64,000 nt of DNA from Roseibium algicola (GTDB taxonomy: Bacteria > Pseudomonadota > Alphaproteobacteria > Rhizobiales > Stappiaceae): positions 5,361,001-5,425,000 of the forward strand of contig NZ_CP019630.1 in the NCBI RefSeq assembly GCF_001999245.1. Direction: 5' to 3'. Position numbers and translations under genes: made by a program. Below, piece after piece: positions 60,561 to 64,000 of this stretch (its first letter is position 1; every line of letters starts with the position of its first letter). A model generated the notes under the pieces. That model was not told where the DNA came from, did no database searches, and was given only the letters and a program-made list of their open reading frames with translations.

Positions 60561-60588
60561 GACTTCCGGCCGGTGCCGGCCGGAAGTC
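60561..60588. terminator. GC-rich hairpin just after nrdJ
   Basis: Perfect stem GACTTCCGGCCGG / CCGGCCGGAAGTC with a two-base TG loop centre, 9 bases after the nrdJ stop. There is no T-run, so it probably protects the mRNA 3' end or assists the terminator further downstream. Confidence 0.55.
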
Positions 60589-60597
60589 TGTTGATCG

Positions 60598-63500
60598 TCA
60601 GCTGCAGCCGCTGGTGGAGCCGCAGGTGTCGCACTTCAGGCAGGTGCCGTTGCGCACCATGGTGAAGTTGCCGCATTCCGAGCAGCTCTCGCCTTCGTAA
60701 CCCTTCATTCGGGCCTGAGCGATCTGCTGGGCCGCGGTTTTCACCTGTGGGGCAGGGGCCGAGGTCACTTCGACAGCGGCAGCTGCTTCCGAGCCGCGGG
60801 CGAAAGCCGTTGCGACGGCGGAGGTCTGGGCGGCGATTGTTGTGCCCAGTTCCACTTTCACCGCTTCGGTGATCTCGCCTGAAGGCTCGTTGCCGGCGAC
60901 GAGACGGAAACGCTCTGTTTGGCCGCGGACGAGGCCGTGGGAAACCACACCGCCGGAGCTGCCCTTGTCCATGGTCTTGACCGCGCCAGCGCTGACCGGG
61001 CCGCTGAAGGCTTCCGGCGGAACGTGGGCAAGGTCGTGACGACCGAGATAGGATACTGCCAGTTCGCGGAACACGTAGTCGAGGATCGAAGTGGCGTTCT
61101 TGATCGCATCGTTGCCCTGGACCATGCCGGCCGGTTCGAACTTGGTGAAGGTGAACGCGTCGACATATTCCTCGAGCGGCACACCGTATTGCAGACCAAG
61201 CGAAACCGAGATCGCGAAGTTGTTGATGAATGCCCGGAGCGCAGACCCTTCCTTGTTCATGTCGAGGAAGATTTCGCCAAGGCGGCCATCGTCATATTCG
61301 CCGGTGCGCAGGAAGATGGTGTGACCACCGATCTTTGCCTTCTGGGTGTAGCCCTTGCGGCGGGTCGGCAGTTTTTCCTGTTCGCGGACAACGCGTTCGA
61401 CGATCCGCTCGACGATGCGTTCGGCAACCACTTCGGCCTTTGCGGCCATCGGCTTGGCGGCCAGAGCCTCGAGGGCCTCGTCCTCGTCTTCGTCCTCATC
61501 GGCCAGTAGCTGGGCGTTGAGCGGCTGGGACAGTTTGGAACCGTCGCGGTAAAGGGCATTCGCCTTGAGCGCGAGTTTCCAGGACAGCATGTAGGCTTCC
61601 TTGCAGTCCTCCACCGTCGCATCGTTCGGCATGTTGATCGTCTTGGAGATCGCGCCGGAGATGAACGGCTGGGCCGCTGCCATCATGCGGATGTGGCTTT
61701 CCACCGACAGGAAGCGTTTGCCGATACGGCCGCACGGGTTGGCGCAGTCGAAGACCGGATAATGCTCTTCCTTCAGGAAGGGTGCACCTTCCAGGGTCAT
61801 CGCACCACACACGTGGGTGTTGGCGGCTTCGATGTCAGCCTTGGAGTAGCCGAGGAAGGTCAGGAGATCGAATTCTGGATCTTCCAGCTGCTCGTCGGTA
61901 ACGCCGAGGGCCTTCATCTGTTCGTCGCCGAGGGTCCAGCGGTTGAAGACGAACTTGATGTCAAAGGCCGACTTCATGCCGTCCTTCAGCTTGGTCAGGC
62001 TCTCGTCGGTGAAGCCCTTGGTCTTCAGCGCGGACGGGTTGACGCCCGGTGCTTGATCAATGGAGCCATGGCCAACGGCGTAGGCTTCGATCTCGCCAAT
62101 CTCGCTTTCAGTGTAACCGAGCTTGCGCAGGGCTTCAGGAACAGCGCGGTTGATGATCTTGAAGTAGCCGCCGCCGGCCAGCTTCTTGAACTTCACCAGC
62201 GCAAAGTCAGGCTCGATACCGGTGGTGTCGCAGTCCATGACCAGACCGATGGTTCCGGTCGGGGCAATAACGGTGGACTGGGCGTTGCGGTAGCCGTTCT
62301 TCTCGCCAAGCTCAAGGGCACGATCCCAGGCCTTCTTGGCCCGCTCGACGATCACCTGATCCGGGCAGGAAACATGGTCAAGAGCAACCGGAGCCGTGTT
62401 GAGGCCTTCGTAGCCGTCCGCTTCGCCGTATGCGGCGCGGCGGTGGTTGCGCATGACACGCAGCATGTGGCTTGCGTTTTTCTTGTAGCCCGGGAAGGCG
62501 CCGAGTTCGCCAGCCATTTCAGCGGAAGTGGCATAGGCAACACCGGTCATGACCGCGGTGAGGGCGCCGCAAAGTGCACGGCCTTCGTCGCTGTCGTACG
62601 GAATGCCGGAGGTCATCAGCAGGCCGCCGATGTTGGCATAGCCGAGACCGAGGGTGCGGAACTTGTAGGACAGTTCTGCAATTTCCTTGGACGGGAACTG
62701 AGCCATCAGCACCGAGACTTCCAGAACGATGGTCCACAGGCGGACGGCATGTTCGTAGTTGTCGATGTCGAAGGACCGGTCTTCCCGGCGGAACTGCATC
62801 AGGTTCAGGGACGCCAGGTTACAGGCCGTGTCGTCCAGGAACATGTATTCCGAGCATGGGTTGGATGCACGGATTTCGCCATCGGCAAGGCAGGTGTGCC
62901 AGTCGTTGATCGTGGTGTGGTACTGCAGGCCCGGATCAGCGGAAGCCCAGGCGGCATAGCCGATCTGTTCCCAAAGTTCCTTGGCCTTGACGGTCTTCAG
63001 AACGTCACCGGAGCGGCGGGCGGTCAGGTCCCAGGCGCTGTCGTCAACAACGGCGTTCAGGAAGCCGTCGGTCACACGCACAGAGTTGTTGGAGTTCTGT
63101 CCGGCAACCGTCAGATAGGCTTCGGAATCCCAGTCCGTGTTGAACGTCGGGAATTCGATCTTGGTGAAGCCCTGCTTTGCAAACTGGATGACGCGCTGGA
63201 TGTAGTTTTCCGGCACCATCATCTTCTTGGCAGCACGGATTTCACGCTTCAGGGCCGGGTTCTTGGCCGGATCGAAGCAGTCGCCGTTGTCCGCCTCGCA
63301 GTTGACGCAGGCGCGCATGATTGCGCCGAGGTGCTTCTGGCAGATCTTGGAGCCGGTGACGAGCGCGGCCACCTTCTGCTCTTCCTTGACCTTCCAGTTG
63401 ATGTATTCCTCGATATCCGGATGGTCGACATCGACAACGACCATCTTGGCCGCGCGGCGGGTGGTGCCGCCGGACTTGATCGCGCCGGCTGCCCGGTCGC

Positions 63501-64000
63501 CGATCTTCAGGAAGCTCATCAGGCCGGAGGACTTTCCACCACCGGACAGGCGCTCGCCTTCGGCGCGAACATGGGAGAAGTTGGAGCCGGTGCCGGAGCC
63601 GTATTTGAACAGGCGTGCTTCGCGGACCCAAAGGTCCATGATGCCGCCTTCGTTCACCAGGTCGTCGCCGACGGACTGGATGAAGCAGGCATGCGGCTGC
63701 GGATGCTCATAGGCGCTCTTGGACTTGACGAGCTTGCCGGTCTGGAAGTCGACATAGAAGTGACCCTGGCCCGGGCCATCGATGCCGTAGGCCCAATGCA
63801 GGCCGGTGTTGAACCACTGCGGAGAGTTCGGCGCCACCTTCTGGGTCGCCAGCATGTAACGCAGTTCGTCGTAGAAAGCCTGAGCGTCGGATTCCTTGTC
63901 GAAATAGCCGCCCTTCCAGCCCCAGTAGGTCCAGGTGCCAGCTAGACGATCAAAGACCTGGCGGCCGTCAATTTCAGAGCCGTAGCGCTCGTCCTCTGGC
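60598..64000 (-). CDS. nrdJ: Adenosylcobalamin-dependent (class II) ribonucleotide reductase, 5' truncated by window edge
   Basis: At least 1134 residues are visible; the frame runs off the window. Landmarks: [10 protein letters not shown], the [18 protein letters not shown] region, [20 protein letters not shown] with the thiyl-radical-region Cys, [20 protein letters not shown], and [11 protein letters not shown] long insert with Asp/Glu repeats ([15 protein letters not shown]) separates the catalytic body from a C-terminal TSCPD-like region ([20 protein letters not shown]) and a zinc-ribbon-like ending with the Cys pairs SCSECG and [14 protein letters not shown]. The enzyme reduces ribonucleotides to deoxyribonucleotides using vitamin B12 and needs no oxygen. 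This is the usual large alphaproteobacterial version. Confidence 0.95.
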   Translation of the reverse strand, partial: PEDERYGSEIDGRQVFDRLAGTWTYWGWKGGYFDKESDAQAFYDELRYMLATQKVAPNSPQWFNTGLHWAYGIDGPGQGHFYVDFQTGKLVKSKSAYEHPQPHACFIQSVGDDLVNEGGIMDLWVREARLFKYGSGTGSNFSHVRAEGERLSGGGKSSGLMSFLKIGDRAAGAIKSGGTTRRAAKMVVVDVDHPDIEEYINWKVKEEQKVAALVTGSKICQKHLGAIMRACVNCEADNGDCFDPAKNPALKREIRAAKKMMVPENYIQRVIQFAKQGFTKIEFPTFNTDWDSEAYLTVAGQNSNNSVRVTDGFLNAVVDDSAWDLTARRSGDVLKTVKAKELWEQIGYAAWASADPGLQYHTTINDWHTCLADGEIRASNPCSEYMFLDDTACNLASLNLMQFRREDRSFDIDNYEHAVRLWTIVLEVSVLMAQFPSKEIAELSYKFRTLGLGYANIGGLLMTSGIPYDSDEGRALCGALTAVMTGVAYATSAEMAGELGAFPGYKKNASHMLRVMRNHRRAAYGEADGYEGLNTAPVALDHVSCPDQVIVERAKKAWDRALELGEKNGYRNAQSTVIAPTGTIGLVMDCDTTGIEPDFALVKFKKLAGGGYFKIINRAVPEALRKLGYTESEIGEIEAYAVGHGSIDQAPGVNPSALKTKGFTDESLTKLKDGMKSAFDIKFVFNRWTLGDEQMKALGVTDEQLEDPEFDLLTFLGYSKADIEAANTHVCGAMTLEGAPFLKEEHYPVFDCANPCGRIGKRFLSVESHIRMMAAAQPFISGAISKTINMPNDATVEDCKEAYMLSWKLALKANALYRDGSKLSQPLNAQLLADEDEDEDEALEALAAKPMAAKAEVVAERIVERIVERVVREQEKLPTRRKGYTQKAKIGGHTIFLRTGEYDDGRLGEIFLDMNKEGSALRAFINNFAISVSLGLQYGVPLEEYVDAFTFTKFEPAGMVQGNDAIKNATSILDYVFRELAVSYLGRHDLAHVPPEAFSGPVSAGAVKTMDKGSSGGVVSHGLVRGQTERFRLVAGNEPSGEITEAVKVELGTTIAAQTSAVATAFARGSEAAAAVEVTSAPAPQVKTAAQQIAQARMKGYEGESCSECGNFTMVRNGTCLKCDTCGSTSGCS

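Larger units (their letters stand above)
60240..60597. other. Region between the amidohydrolase remnant and nrdJ
   Basis: About 358 bases with two hairpins (60441-60471 and 60561-60588) and no supported gene. Confidence 0.45.

Noticed and set aside
61693..63945. A 750-codon open frame antisense to nrdJ
   Set aside because: Its sequence is the complement of a strongly codon-biased GC-rich gene; nrdJ motifs on the other strand are unmistakable and the antisense protein has no family resemblance.

Overview
The window is high-GC DNA from an alphaproteobacterium, most likely a marine member of the Hyphomicrobiales such as the Roseibium/Labrenzia (Stappiaceae) group. This is inferred from gene content: a phasin next to clpS-clpA, a SPOR-tailed D,D-carboxypeptidase, DUF1489, YiaA/B, a B12-dependent ribonucleotide reductase, several TetR regulators and many class III nucleotide cyclases. 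No tRNA, rRNA, CRISPR array, transposase, integrase or phage gene was seen.

Region by region: 1-9.6 kb holds a truncated SRPBCC-VOC protein, an acetyltransferase, an ACT protein, two class III cyclases, a ClpP-type protease, a globin-like protein without the proximal His, a coupled methanogen-output/GGDEF pair, a DUF218 protein and a DUF599 membrane protein. 9.7-14.9 kb holds small envelope and metabolic genes, a TetR/DUF2306 divergent pair with twin palindromic operators, a vWA-like protein and a membrane-anchored J protein. 14.9-20.8 kb is a housekeeping block: D,D-carboxypeptidase, phasin, ClpS and ClpA. 20.9-28 kb holds an SDR with an altered active site, azlCD, a glutathione transferase, an orphan Tat-exported substrate-binding protein, a HIT protein and an ArsR/PLP-decarboxylase divergent pair. 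28-35.3 kb holds a lipoprotein pair and an apparent membrane-maintenance operon (PspA-like, YiaA/B, LplT-Aas fusion) with a divergent TetR and paired operators. 35.4-43.3 kb holds an M13 peptidase, SelO and a TetR-EmrAB efflux locus.

43.4-54.7 kb looks accessory. It encodes a subtilase, a vanadium-haloperoxidase/PAP2-type enzyme with a (GGF)12 leader, a cyclase-TPR protein, a tyrosinase coupled to a DUF2182 membrane protein, a thermolysin-like metalloprotease, an unknown protein and a dienelactone-hydrolase-like protein. Four of these enzymes belong to classes that are often secreted, yet none shows a signal peptide. The first three genes lie between the intact emrB and a second, diverged copy of the emrB 3' end (48955-49122), so this part was probably inserted or rearranged. 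55-64 kb returns to an exported sulfatase, an outer-membrane barrel of the phenol meta-pathway transporter type, an exported M20 peptidase preceded by an amidohydrolase remnant, and nrdJ running off the window edge.

Functions are called from motifs read by eye, without database searches.
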